Origin: Salipiger pallidus
GTDB taxonomy: Bacteria > Pseudomonadota > Alphaproteobacteria > Rhodobacterales > Rhodobacteraceae
Assembly: GCF_014643635.1 (NCBI RefSeq)
Contig: NZ_BMJV01000007.1
Location: 133,736 to 197,735 of the forward strand
DNA length: 64,000 nt
Direction of reading: 5' to 3'
The notes beneath the pieces were generated by a model, which had not been told where the DNA came from, searched no databases, and saw only the letters and a list, made by a program, of their open reading frames with translations. Below are positions 53,926 through 63,653 of this stretch, piece by piece. Every line of letters starts with the position of its first letter. Within the stretch, counting starts at the first letter, position 1. A program made the position numbers and the translations under genes.

Positions 53926-54816
53926 ATGCGCCGCGCCATCCTCATCGCCATCCCCTATCTCTGGCTCACCGCACTGTTCCTGGTGCCGTTCCTGATCGTT
54001 CTGAAGATCTCGCTCTCGGACATCGCGCTGGCCCGCCCCCCCTACACGCCGCAGTTCGATTTCAGCGCCGGGCTCGAGGGGCTCGGCGCGTTCTTCTCCG
54101 AGCTCGACTTTGAGAACTTCGTCTTCCTGACCACGGATGACCTCTACTGGAAATCCTACCTCAGCTCGGTGCAGATCGCGGGGCTGTCGACGTTGATCAC
54201 ACTGGCGGTGGGCTACCCGGTGGCCTACGCCATGGCCCGCGCCGACGAAGCATGGCGCCCCACCCTTCTGATGCTGGTGATCCTGCCGTTCTGGACCTCG
54301 TTCCTGATCCGCGTCTACTCGTGGATGGGCATCCTCGCCAGCGAAGGGCCGCTCAACGCGGTGCTGCTGGCGCTGGGGATCATCGACCAGCCGCTGCAGA
54401 TCATGAACACCAACGTCGCGGTCTACATCGGCATTGTGTACACCTACCTGCCGTTCATGATCCTGCCCATTTACTCCGCGCTGGAAAAGCTCGACGGCAG
54501 CCTGCTCGAGGCCGCGGAAGACCTCGGCTGCTCGCGCTTGTCGGCCTTCTGGCTGGTGACGTGGCCGCTGTCGCGCCCAGGCATCATCGCGGGCTGCTTC
54601 CTTGTCTTCATCCCCGCGCTTGGCGAATTCGTCATCCCATCGCTGCTTGGCGGGTCGGACACGCTGATGATCGGCAAGGTGCTCTGGGAAGAGTTCTTCA
54701 ACAACCGCGACTGGCCCGTGGCTTCGGCGGTGGCAGTGATCCTGCTGGCGATCCTGATCATCCCGATCGTGCTCTTCCAGCGCAACGAACAGAAGGCACG
54801 GGAGGCGGAAGGATGA
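53926..54816 (+). CDS. potH: putrescine ABC transporter permease (PotH-like)
   Basis: A 296-residue permease with six predicted helices. The cytoplasmic coupling loop is EAAEDLGCSRLSAFWLVTWP (near residue 195). IPYLWLTALFLVPFLIVLKISLSD and LPFWTSFLIRVYSWMGIL are typical of PotB/PotH. It forms the channel with the next permease. ATG 53926 was chosen; the frame stays open upstream within potG but without homology. A repeat remnant separates it from potI. Confidence 0.9.
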   Translation: MRRAILIAIPYLWLTALFLVPFLIVLKISLSDIALARPPYTPQFDFSAGLEGLGAFFSELDFENFVFLTTDDLYWKSYLSSVQIAGLSTLITLAVGYPVAYAMARADEAWRPTLLMLVILPFWTSFLIRVYSWMGILASEGPLNAVLLALGIIDQPLQIMNTNVAVYIGIVYTYLPFMILPIYSALEKLDGSLLEAAEDLGCSRLSAFWLVTWPLSRPGIIAGCFLVFIPALGEFVIPSLLGGSDTLMIGKVLWEEFFNNRDWPVASAVAVILLAILIIPIVLFQRNEQKAREAEG

Positions 54817-54837
54817 CGACCCCGCGCCGCCCCCTGC

Positions 54838-54897
54838 CCTTCTTCTCTTTCCAAATACGCACATCCGGCCGCGCCACCAGCGCCCCCGCCGGGACAG
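54838..54897. repeat. dispersed intergenic repeat, partial copy C
   Basis: CTTCTTCTCTTTCCAAATACGC opens the segment, matching the start of copy B (TTCTTCTCTTT) and the CAAATA of copy A, but the GC-rich ending is degenerate (CAGCGCCCCCGCC). It occupies the 90-base potH-potI gap. Confidence 0.45.
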
Positions 54898-54907
54898 GAG
54901 CACGCCC

Positions 54908-55726
54908 ATGAAACGCACCTCCTGGTTCAACGTCACCTCGCTGACCCTCGGCTTTGCCTTCCTCTACCTGCCGATGATCATCCTCGTGATCTACAGCTTC
55001 AACGAAAGCCGCCTCGTTACCGTCTGGGCGGGCTTCTCGACCAAATGGTATGGCGAGCTTTTCCGCGATCAGGAATTCCTCGACGCGGCATGGGTGACGC
55101 TCAAGGTCGCGGTGTTCTCGTCGACGCTGGCAACGGTGCTCGGCACGCTCGCAGCCTACGTCCTTGTCCGCGCCGGGCGCTTCCATGGGCGCACGCTGTT
55201 CTCGGGGATGATCTATGCGCCGCTGGTCATGCCCGAAGTCATCACCGGCCTGTCGCTGCTGCTGCTCTTCATCGGTATCGGCCTCGACCGGGGGGTGTTC
55301 ACCATCGTGCTGGCGCACACCACCTTTTCCATGTGCTACGTGTCGGTGGTGGTGTCCTCACGCCTCGCCACCTTCGATCGCGCGCTGGAAGAGGCCGCGC
55401 TTGATCTTGGCTGTTCGGCCTTTGATGCGTTCCGGCTGGTCACCCTGCCGATCATCGCACCGGCGGTGATCTCAGGCTGGCTGCTGGCCTTCACCCTGTC
55501 CCTCGACGACCTCGTGATCGCCAGCTTCACCACCGGGCCGTCGGCAACCACCCTGCCGATCAAGATCTTCTCGGCGGTGCGGCTCGGGGTCAGCCCGCAG
55601 ATCAACGCTCTGTCGACGCTGCTGATCGCCATCGTCACCATCGGCGTCGTCACCGCCTCGATCATCACCAAGCGCGCGGCAGTGGCACAGGCCCGCGACG
55701 AACAGGCGGCGGCGCGCACGGCATGA
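54908..55726 (+). CDS. potI: putrescine ABC transporter permease (PotI-like)
   Basis: A 272-residue permease of normal PotC/PotI length, starting with FLYLPMIILVIYSFNESRLV and holding the coupling loop EEAALDLGCSAFDAFRLVTLP near residue 165. It pairs with PotH. The ATG has GGACAGGAG upstream. The stop overlaps the puuB ATG (ATGA), so transport and oxidation genes are coupled. Confidence 0.9.
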   Translation: MKRTSWFNVTSLTLGFAFLYLPMIILVIYSFNESRLVTVWAGFSTKWYGELFRDQEFLDAAWVTLKVAVFSSTLATVLGTLAAYVLVRAGRFHGRTLFSGMIYAPLVMPEVITGLSLLLLFIGIGLDRGVFTIVLAHTTFSMCYVSVVVSSRLATFDRALEEAALDLGCSAFDAFRLVTLPIIAPAVISGWLLAFTLSLDDLVIASFTTGPSATTLPIKIFSAVRLGVSPQINALSTLLIAIVTIGVVTASIITKRAAVAQARDEQAAARTA

Positions 55727-57042
55727 AACGCATCTACGAAGCCCCGGCCTATGGCCCGCAGGGCGATTGCTGGTGGGCGCAGACCGTGCCCGCCGAAGAC
55801 TGGCCCAGGCTGGAGGGCGACCGCCATGCCGAGGTCGCCATCATCGGCGGCGGCTTCACTGGCCTTTCGGCGGCGTTGCACTTGGCACAGGACGGGGTGG
55901 ACACGGTTCTGCTCGAGGCGGAACACCCCGGCTACGGTGCCTCGGGACGCAACGGCGGCTTCTGTTGCCTCGGGGGCGCCAAAGCCTCCGGGCGGCGCAT
56001 CCGCAACGCCTGGGGCCAAGAGGGCCTGACCGAGTGGCGTCGTGCAGAGAAGGCCGCGGTGGACAGCGTGGCGTCCCTGCTCGACAGCCACCAGATCGAC
56101 GCCGACAGGCATTCCGAGGGTGAGACCCTCATCGCCCATTCCTCGCGCGCCTTCACCCGCCTGCGGCAGGAGGCCGGAGAAATCGAGGCCGAGTACGGCG
56201 TCACCCCCCGCCTCGTGGACATGGAAGGCATGGCGGCCGAGGGCCTGTCGGGCCCATTCTTCGGTGCCATGACCATCCCGCTAGGCTTTGCCCTTAACCC
56301 TCGCAAGTACCACGCGGGCCTGGGCCGCGCCGCTCTGGCCGCCGGCGCTGCCCTGCACGGTCACAGCCCGGTCACCTCGATGACCCGTAATGGCCGCTGG
56401 CAGCTCACCACGCCCCATGGCACCGTCACCGCCGACCGGGTGATCCTTGCGACAAACGGTTATTCCTCGGAAGATCTGCCGCCCTGGCTGCGCGCCCGCT
56501 ACCTGCCGGTACAATCGAGCGTCATCGTCACCGAGCCACTGACGCCCGAGATGCAGGCCCGGCAGGGCTGGACCTCTCGGCAGATGGCCTATGACACACG
56601 CACGCTGCTGCACTATTTCCGCCTGATGCCCGACAACCGGTTCCTGTTCGGCATGCGCGGCGGTCTGACCGCGACGCCCCGCGCCACGCGGGCGATCTCG
56701 GCGCGGATCAGGGCGGACTTCCAGGCCATGTTCCCCGGCTGGTGCGACGTGCGGATCGACCATGAATGGGCGGGACTGGTGTGCCTGATGCCCGACCTCG
56801 TGCCCTTTGCCGGAGCGGTCCCCGATCACGACGGGCTGTTCGCCGGGATGGGCTACCACGGCAACGGCGTCGCCATGGGCAGCCACACGGGCGTCATCCT
56901 TGCCGATCTCGTGCAGGGCAAGGCGCCCCGAGTGATCCACCCCGCTCCCATGCGCGAGCCCCCCGGGCGTTTCCCGCTGGGACGCCACCGCCGCGCGCTC
57001 CTGGTCCCGGCCTACGCCGTGGCAAGCACGCTAGACCTCTGA
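55723..57042 (+). CDS. puuB: FAD-dependent amine oxidoreductase (gamma-glutamylputrescine oxidase-like)
   Basis: A 439-residue DAO-family flavoprotein. The FAD motif is VAIIGGGFTGLSAALHLA near residue 40, followed by LLEAEHPGYGASGRNGGFC, matching the PuuB/OrdL group, which oxidises gamma-glutamylputrescine. The C-terminal FAGMGYHGNGVAMGSHTG is also typical. Coupled to potI and ending the operon. No puuA (gamma-glutamylputrescine synthetase) is in the window, so the substrate could be another amine; OrdL-like enzymes in this family vary. Confidence 0.82.
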   Translation: MKRIYEAPAYGPQGDCWWAQTVPAEDWPRLEGDRHAEVAIIGGGFTGLSAALHLAQDGVDTVLLEAEHPGYGASGRNGGFCCLGGAKASGRRIRNAWGQEGLTEWRRAEKAAVDSVASLLDSHQIDADRHSEGETLIAHSSRAFTRLRQEAGEIEAEYGVTPRLVDMEGMAAEGLSGPFFGAMTIPLGFALNPRKYHAGLGRAALAAGAALHGHSPVTSMTRNGRWQLTTPHGTVTADRVILATNGYSSEDLPPWLRARYLPVQSSVIVTEPLTPEMQARQGWTSRQMAYDTRTLLHYFRLMPDNRFLFGMRGGLTATPRATRAISARIRADFQAMFPGWCDVRIDHEWAGLVCLMPDLVPFAGAVPDHDGLFAGMGYHGNGVAMGSHTGVILADLVQGKAPRVIHPAPMREPPGRFPLGRHRRALLVPAYAVASTLDL

Positions 57043-57192
57043 GACCACCGGCCCGTGCGCGTCGGGGCGCGAACGGCTTACGAGTAAGAAGCGCGCCGCC
57101 CGCAAAAGCACGACCGTCTCCTTACTCTTGAGCCGTGTCCCCTGGGGGCCGATCCGAGCACAACTACCGGACCGGCACCCTGGACCACCCCC

Positions 57193-57749
57193 ATGCCGAC
57201 CAACGGAATCATGGTCTACACTCTCGGCAGTTTCGGCGCATCGACCAGGACCATCGTCATCAATCCTGGCGTACCCTGTGGATTGACCCGGGCTTCGAGA
57301 CCCCGAGCGATCTGTTCACGCTGACCATTACCGACGACGATCCCACCTTCGTCGGTGACACCGGCAGTGACGAGATTGGCGATGGCAGCACCCAAACCGG
57401 CAGGGCGCACAACTCGGGCAACAGCAGCATCGGGTCAGGCCGCATCCCTATCGAGGACAAGGTCTCCATCACCGATGCCGAGGGCAATCTTTTCGACCTC
57501 TGCACGGTCGAGATCGGCGGCAACCTGCCTAGCGTGCTCGCTGTGCCCAAGCTGGTGCCCGGCGTCACCTGCGAGGTGATCAGCAGCACCAAAATCGACG
57601 GCATCAAGGCCCCGGCCTGTTCCATATTCACCGCGCCGACCTTCGATCCCGGCCTCGGCCATACGAACCGTGGCGGCGCCGACGACATCCACGGCAGCGC
57701 CGCGACCGACACGCCGATCCGCGGCTGCGCAGTGAACTTTTTGTGGTGA
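57193..57749 (+). pseudogene. decayed Hint/RTX-type surface protein gene
   Basis: The first frame starts MPTNGIMVYTLGSFGASTRT at 57193, a typical opening of Rhodobacterales Hint-domain proteins, but stops after about 42 codons. A second frame, open from 57135 to 57749, continues with WIDPGFETPSDLFTLTITDD and ends with GLGHTNRGGADDIHGSAA, a degraded calcium-binding (GGxGxD-like) repeat. The two frames overlap near 57250-57300, implying an insertion or frameshift. No Hint protease-like domain remains. This is the 3'-side start of a 3 kb stretch without an intact gene. Confidence 0.6.
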
Positions 57750-57927
57750 AGGCAGACCGGGGCAGTGATCCGGTCATCTGCGAAGAGGACGTAAGGAGGC
57801 GGGCCGCGATGCTGGCCCGGCAGGACGACGGACGGTGCGGCAAGCTCGCGGCAAGACCCGGAGGAGCTATCTCCAACCGTTGTTGCCACCCCAACGTACT
57901 TCACAAGGGGATGCGGACAGAGACGCC

Positions 57928-59171
57928 CTATTCCGGTCCATGGACGCTTGGCAGGTGCAGCCGTGCGACACGGGACAAGCTGCTCACCTTGTTCCCGGCA
58001 CTGAACATGCGTCTCGGATGTCGGCGGCACAGGCGCGGCCTCTGCTGAGCGCCTTTATGGACCAAGCGCCCTGCCCTACGCGGGATAGCGCGCTCTCCAG
58101 AAGGGGTAGCTGATCCCGCGGCCTCACTCCACACTCTGCCGTGCGGCAGCCCGCTGACTGCCTCAGCCCCCCACCATGACGGGCGAACGATGACAAAGGC
58201 ACCCAAATGCCGACGGTGCCCTCCCTCGAGCACCGGATGCACCTTCACGGCAATGTCTTCGCCATCATGCCCCAGAACCGAGATCGGATTGCCGGTCTCG
58301 ATCACGTCGGACACACTTTCAGTCAGGTCGATGAAATCGAGCCTTGGCCCCATCACCTTAAGGTGGCGATTGACATCATGCGGCTCGAACGAGAACCGCT
58401 GCGCCACGCGCTGTCTGAACTGGGTGACCTTCATGTCGGAGTCCACCACGATCGGCCCGATGGCAAGGATGTCGAGCAGCGTCTCGGTCTCCGTGGTGAG
58501 CGACGAAAGCTCGCCAATCTTGTGCTCGTGCTCGGCGCTGACCGTGACCAGCCCCTCGTTGACGGCGTGCAATTCCTCTTTCGAACCTTGTAGTTCCTCG
58601 TTCGGGGCCTGAAGTTCTTCGCAGCTGGCCTTGAGCCGTTCACTGACATGCTGCACGGTTTCCCCGGTGGGGAGCAGGTCACGTTCGAGCTCGTGCACCC
58701 GACTGGACAGCACCATGGTGTCCTCGGAAGGTGATTCCGGCAGCGTCAGGATCGAAATCGGTCTCTTGATCGTCGCTGTCAGCCTCGAGCAGGACCCGGA
58801 TCACCGCAGCGGTCCGCCACCCGGCACGCGAGGCCAGGGACGCGAACAACGCGTCGATGGGCAGGTGCGGCACCTGGTCATAATCGTGGTACCGGCTATT
58901 ACGGTACTTCGTCCCTCCAAGGACCGACCCGCTTCTTGGCCGGTTGAGAAAGATCGTGTCAGGCGCGATCTCGACCCCGTCAACCATATGAAGGATCTTC
59001 ATCTTGGTCTTGCAGGCCAGCAGCTCGTCCATCCCCGACTTGTGGTCAGGCGACAGGTGCTGAATCACGATATAGCACCAGCTGGAAGCGCCCGGCGCGT
59101 TCACGAAGACGGCTTCGAGGGGTGTAACTCAGCCGGCAGAGGCTCTGATCTCAACAATGAGAACGTGAACA
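57928..59171 (-). pseudogene. decayed CheB-CheR-PAS fusion gene
   Basis: Read on the minus strand, the 5' part (58679 to about 59171) has CheB methylesterase sequence: LIVEIRASAG, then YIVIQHLSPDHKSGMDELLA, LPIDALFASLASRAG. An in-frame TGA at 59129-59131 breaks it right after the ASAG motif. The catalytic second half of CheB and the whole CheR methyltransferase are missing. The 3' part (57928-58716, another frame) resumes with the coiled-coil repeat CEELQAPNEELQGSKEELHAVNEGL and a PAS domain (TETETLLDILAIGPIVVDSDM). Its last 80 codons are not recognisable. Confidence 0.75.
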
Positions 59172-59308
59172 CCGTCTGCGGACGGCGCACCTTCAGCTTC
59201 TGCCTTCCCCTTGCTGTTTCCCTGTCACTGGCGAAGTCGTTGGCGGACCGTTGCGATTTTCAGTCGTATCATATGGGCGTAAGCGCACAATTCACTCTGA
59301 TGGCACGC

Positions 59309-59612
59309 TGAGAAGTCTCTTTATCCTTAACTGTGATTCCGAACATGGCCACGCCTTCCACAGCGAGATGGAGGCGATTGGCCACGAGGTCACACTGGTT
59401 GCCAGCGGTGACGACGGGCTGGACCGATTTTGGGACGGACCGGATGGCTGTGATGTGCTGTTTTTCGACGTGCTCGTGGCCGGAGCCTCGCTACCATGAC
59501 GCTGCACTGGATCCACAAGAGGTGGGAGGGTCTGCCCGTGATCGTGATCACCTGCAGGAACGAGGTTGCGAATTCGCTGCTCTTTGCCTTTGGTTATGGC
59601 GGGGCACAGTGA
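59309..59612 (+). pseudogene. decayed response-regulator receiver domain
   Basis: The frame at 59309-59499 reads LFILNCDSEHGHAFHSEMEAI and CDVLFFDVLVAG, a receiver domain including the phosphoacceptor position, then hits TGA. The next frame (59496-59612) continues with GLPVIVITCRNEVANSLLFAF, the second half of the receiver. A single frameshift near 59490 explains both. It probably belonged with the CheB-CheR gene and the hybrid kinase remnant. Confidence 0.65.
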
Positions 59613-59722
59613 CGGCTGCTCCCCGCCGCGCGCCTGCGCGAGATCAACGCCATCGTCACCGTCTTGTTGTCGCGAAGACGGCAATGCCGGAGCTATCCAC
59701 GCTGACCGCCGACCCCCCGGCC

Positions 59723-60353
59723 ATCGCACATCCTGCCCGCCGCAGCCCTGCTGATCGCCGCCCTGTCGCTGCTGGACGCTGCTCCCTGGAAGCGGGGTCC
59801 GGCACCTGACCGGTCCGGGCCCTGACGCGCGCGAGACCCGGCACCATCTCGGGCCGGTGCTCATCTGACGTTGACGATCACCGCGCTGGCGCTGCGGGGG
59901 GGCTGCTGCTGACGCTCGCTGTTGGCCAACCTTCTGAAGGCGCTTGCGCATCTGGCGCTGGTACTGACAGCGCGCAGCCGAAACCGCGGGGCGACCTTCC
60001 CCGCAGCCGAGCGCGAACAGCTTCAGCACATCTTCGATGCCGCCAGCGCGGCCACCTGCGTCTTAGACGACAGCGACGAGCTCATACTCGCCAACAGGCG
60101 CACTACGGCACGCGCGCTTTTGCAAGGCGGGGGCTTTGACGTGGCACTGTCTGACATCCGCATGCCCGGTGGGAGGAACGGCATCCCCTTTGCGGACGAG
60201 ATCAGCACCGCCATGCCGCGTACGGCGGTGCTGCTGATGACCGGCTTCAACGGTCAAACCCAGACGCGCATCGGGCACTTCGTCCTGTCAAAGCCCCTCC
60301 TCCGCATCCTCGGCAATGCCGTGGTCCTGGCCGTCCGTACCAAGAAAGGATGA
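59723..60353 (+). pseudogene. decayed hybrid histidine kinase gene
   Basis: Near 59735 one frame reads HILPAAALLIAALSLLDAAP, an N-terminal membrane segment. After several stop codons, the frame at 59922-60353 holds a receiver domain (ALLQGGGFDVALSDIRMPGG, PRTAVLLMTGFNGQTQ, HFVLSKPL) as found at the C-terminus of hybrid kinases. The kinase core is missing. The end overlaps the last codons of the opposite-strand GGDEF-EAL gene, which may have been joined to it by deletion. Confidence 0.6.
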
Positions 60354-62117
60354 GGGTGCCAGCGGCACCGAGAACAGGTAGCCCTGCGCCATCTGGCAGC
60401 CCATGTCCTTGAGCAACTGCCTGTTTTCCTCACGCTCGACCCCTTCGGCGATCACCGCGAGCCCCATCCTGCGGGCCACCTCGATCAGGGCGTTGACGAA
60501 AACGGCGCTGCGCTTGTTTCGCCACATGTCGTCGATATAGCTGCGATCCAGCTTCACGATATCCACCGGCCAGTCGCGCAGGTGGGACAGCCCCCCGTAA
60601 CCGGTGCCGAAGTCGTCCAGCGCGACCTTGGCACCCCGGCTGCGCAGGTCCGCGAGGTTCTGGAACACTGGCCCGTTGATCGGCCCGAGCATGGTGTTCT
60701 CGGTCACCTCGACCACCAGCTGCGACCAGTCCAGCCCGTGTTTGGACAGCAGCACCTGCAGATCAAACACTAGCTGCCGCTTGATAAGATCCACGGTGGT
60801 CAGGTTGATCGCCAGCGTTTGATCCTCGTGCCCCGGCAGCAACGCAAATTGCTCGAAGGCATCACCGAACAGCTGCTGTGCCAGCTTCTCAGCCATTTCC
60901 GGTTCGCCAAGGATCGCTTCGAACTCTTCTGGCGCTAGGATACCTCGCTGCGGATCAAGCCATCGCACCAGCACCTCGAACCCGCACCGCTTGCCGGTCG
61001 AAAGCTCGATCACGGGTTGGAAAAACGGCTTGACCTCCTGCAGCTCGAGCGCCCGGAGAAAGCGTGGGCGGATCAGCAGGGCGCTGTAATTCTCATGATG
61101 GGCCGGGTCAAAGACAAGGCCTGCATCGCGTCCCGCCTTCTTGCAGGCATAAAGCGCCGCGTCCGCACACTGGATCAGTCGGTTTACATCGGGCACATTG
61201 TCGATCTCGAGCGCGGCGCCCATGCTGATATGCCCCAGGTTCGGCCTGCCCAGCCGGGCCGCGCAGCGTTGCACATCGGCGGTACAGGCAATCATCAGCC
61301 GTTCGACACAGGACTTCGTGATGCCCGCACTCGACACGAAGGCGGCGAACTCGTCTCCGCCGACGCGCCCGACGATCGCGTTGCCCGGCAGGGCCCGGAC
61401 GATGGCGCGGGCGATCGCGCACAGGTAGATGTCGCCGAAATGGTGGCCGTAGATGTCGTTTACCGATTTGAAGTTGTCCACGTCGAACAACATCATCGCT
61501 CCCGGGCGGTCGGGGTTGCCCAGCAGCTCCGAGCACTTGGCCTTGAAGGCATGGTGATTGAGGATACGCGTAAGCCTGTCCAGCTCCGACAGCCGGGCGA
61601 GGCGTTTGGTGCGCCGCTTCTGGTCCATCAGGTCCAACTCGAGCGAGCGCAGTTCACGCCATTGCTGGATGGTCTGGCCCAGCAGCTGGGCCACCTTGAT
61701 GGCATGGCTTGTGTTGACCTCGGCCGGGTCTTCATCCGCAGCGAACTTCATGGTCAGCAGGCCGAAGGGCATGTCAGTCCCTGAACTGACCAAGGCAGCG
61801 CAGAACGCGCCATCATCGGTGATCTCGGATATATCGGCACCGATGTCGCCCGGGCGTCCGCGAAAGGCACTGCTCCAGTCTGGCCGGCGCATCATCACCA
61901 TGGTCCAGTGCGACAGGCGTGATGCCGCCCGATCGTCACGGGCGCGGACCAGCGGCGCCATTTCCGGCAGATCGGCAAATGGCAGGATGGTGAACTGCAC
62001 GGCGCTCGCGTTGAGGGCGGTGACCACTGAGAGCACGCCCTCAAGGCGTCGGCCAAGTTCCTCCCCGGCAGCACCGTTTTCTAGGCGGGGCCGTCCTATA
62101 TCCTGCGCGAGCTTCAA
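60288..62117 (-). CDS. diguanylate cyclase/phosphodiesterase (GGDEF-EAL)
   Basis: A 609-residue cytoplasmic protein: an N-terminal GAF-like region (residues 20-165), GGDEF domain (about 190-345; active motif GRVGGDEFAAF intact), and EAL domain (about 365-600; signature FEVLVRW, an EVL variant, with NLTTVDL, EVTENTM, DDFGTGYGG, KLDRSYID and AEGVERE all present). It could make and degrade c-di-GMP. The start at TTG 62117 with AGAGGG about 11 bases upstream is uncertain; an internal ATG would truncate the GAF region. Confidence 0.9.
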   Translation of the reverse strand: MKLAQDIGRPRLENGAAGEELGRRLEGVLSVVTALNASAVQFTILPFADLPEMAPLVRARDDRAASRLSHWTMVMMRRPDWSSAFRGRPGDIGADISEITDDGAFCAALVSSGTDMPFGLLTMKFAADEDPAEVNTSHAIKVAQLLGQTIQQWRELRSLELDLMDQKRRTKRLARLSELDRLTRILNHHAFKAKCSELLGNPDRPGAMMLFDVDNFKSVNDIYGHHFGDIYLCAIARAIVRALPGNAIVGRVGGDEFAAFVSSAGITKSCVERLMIACTADVQRCAARLGRPNLGHISMGAALEIDNVPDVNRLIQCADAALYACKKAGRDAGLVFDPAHHENYSALLIRPRFLRALELQEVKPFFQPVIELSTGKRCGFEVLVRWLDPQRGILAPEEFEAILGEPEMAEKLAQQLFGDAFEQFALLPGHEDQTLAINLTTVDLIKRQLVFDLQVLLSKHGLDWSQLVVEVTENTMLGPINGPVFQNLADLRSRGAKVALDDFGTGYGGLSHLRDWPVDIVKLDRSYIDDMWRNKRSAVFVNALIEVARRMGLAVIAEGVEREENRQLLKDMGCQMAQGYLFSVPLAPSSFLGTDGQDHGIAEDAEEGL

Positions 62118-62402
62118 CGCGTTATCATCCCTCTACCAACAAGGTCCGAGAACACGACACAGCCCCGCACCGACGTCTCGCCAACACACTCCAAACCCTC
62201 TCTTTGCCGACGAGAGATTAATGAACTCTTAATCGCGCTTCAGATTCATTGTCGGACAACCGCAGTGACAAGGCCCCCGCTCCCTTTCGCGGAGTTTCCA
62301 CCGTCGTTGGGCGGATCATAACACCATGCCCCCCGGGAAATGGTTAACGGGTGGTCGGCTCCGGCAAACATGTGCAGCTCGTCGCTGCCGGAGTGCAGGG
62401 CG
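62118..62402. other. gap between opgC and the GGDEF-EAL gene
   Basis: These 285 bases hold the GGDEF-EAL promoter region, AT-richer near 62205-62260, including ATTAA and TTAAT elements. No gene or strong terminator was seen; the opgC 3' end lacks an obvious intrinsic terminator. Confidence 0.4.
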
Positions 62403-63653
62403 TTACTTGGCGGAGGCCCGCGCCGGTGGAAGGTCTGGTGCCATCATGCGCGACATGCTGTCCACCGCAGGCCCGGCCTTGGCCGCGGCAAGGCGAGCCA
62501 ACCGGCGCCGCTCTGCCAGGGCCGCGACGCCAAGCATGACCACCATGCCTACCGGCAGCACTGCCCAGGCGGCGGGGGCGGGGTTCACCAGCGAGAACAC
62601 CAGCACCTGCATGACGAGCGACGCCAACGTGCCGGATGCGAATACCAGCAGGCCGTGCCGCCCCAATAGCCTCAGGAAGCCCGCAGGGCCGCTGCCCGCC
62701 GCACGGCGCACCATCGGCAAGCAGGACAGCACGTAAGCGAGGGCCAGAGCGTGGAGCAGACGTGGCAGGGCCACGAAGGTCTTGTCATGAGAAACGAAGT
62801 GGAAGGGGATGCCGAAGGAACCAAGCCGCGCCATCTGGTGGTTCAACATACTGCCGACTACCGGTACGTAGCGCCAGACCAGTACCAGTGCCAGCCAACC
62901 CGCCGCCAGCCAGAACAGCCATCCCAGCTTGGGGACGAAGCGATTGCCCTGCTTGAGGCTCACGCCCGTCAGCAGGCCAATGGTGAAGATGAGCTGCCAG
63001 GAGAACGGGTTGAAAAACCAGCCGCCCGGGTTGGGATAGTTGGGGAAATTCAAACGCCAGAGACCCGCCGCGAACCAGAGCAGGATGGACCCCGCCATGA
63101 CCAGGCCGGGGCGCTTCAAAGCGGCCCATATCACCAAAGGCGTGGTCACCAGAAGCACGCTGTAGACCGGCAGAATATTCACGTATCCCAGCTGATGAAG
63201 CAGCATTGGCAGCGCGGGAAGCGTGTCCTCTGGGGCTGAGAACACCATGCGGAGGTTGATCTTGGTAAGCAGATCGGGGTTTTGCAGCCAATGAGAGCCG
63301 GCAGCATAGATCGCGATGGCCCAGAAGGTCAGGAACAGGTGCACAAGGTACAGCGTCCAGGCCCGTTTCCACACTGGCAAGCCGCCCTCGGCCAGTCCCT
63401 TGCGTCCGATGCCGCCGGAATAGGCCAGCCCTGCCGCGATGCCGGACATGAGAAAGAACGCCTCGGCCGCGTCGGAAAAGCCCCAGTTGCGCAGGGTGTA
63501 AAATTCGTAAGGATTGCCTGGCACATGGTCGATGAAGATCGTGATAAGCGCCAATCCGCGAAATGCGTCGATGCGCGGATCGCGGCCCGGCAGCGCCGGA
63601 GCAGCGACGCCGCCCTTGGCGGCCGACGCTGCGATGGTGTCAGGCTGTTGCAT
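62403..63653 (-). CDS. opgC: OpgC-type membrane protein (osmoregulated periplasmic glucan succinylation)
   Basis: A 416-residue protein with about ten membrane helices. The start DPRIDAFRGLALITIFIDHVPGN and the AFFLMSGIAAGLAYSG motif match the OpgC group of acyltransferase-like proteins, which add succinyl groups to osmoregulated periplasmic glucans. PVGMVVML and a basic Arg-rich tail end the protein. The ATG lies inside the 3' end of opgH, overlapping by 14 bases, so the two are coupled. The opgG gene is not in the window. Confidence 0.87.
   Translation of the reverse strand: MQQPDTIAASAAKGGVAAPALPGRDPRIDAFRGLALITIFIDHVPGNPYEFYTLRNWGFSDAAEAFFLMSGIAAGLAYSGGIGRKGLAEGGLPVWKRAWTLYLVHLFLTFWAIAIYAAGSHWLQNPDLLTKINLRMVFSAPEDTLPALPMLLHQLGYVNILPVYSVLLVTTPLVIWAALKRPGLVMAGSILLWFAAGLWRLNFPNYPNPGGWFFNPFSWQLIFTIGLLTGVSLKQGNRFVPKLGWLFWLAAGWLALVLVWRYVPVVGSMLNHQMARLGSFGIPFHFVSHDKTFVALPRLLHALALAYVLSCLPMVRRAAGSGPAGFLRLLGRHGLLVFASGTLASLVMQVLVFSLVNPAPAAWAVLPVGMVVMLGVAALAERRRLARLAAAKAGPAVDSMSRMMAPDLPPARASAK

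Noticed and set aside
57135-57749. A single intact 204-residue gene
   Set aside because: The first 45 codons are not protein-like and the recognisable start of the family is in a different frame, so a broken gene fits better.
58631-59311. Plus-strand ORF of 226 codons in the decayed region
   Set aside because: It is antisense to the CheB-CheR-PAS remnant and shows no protein features.
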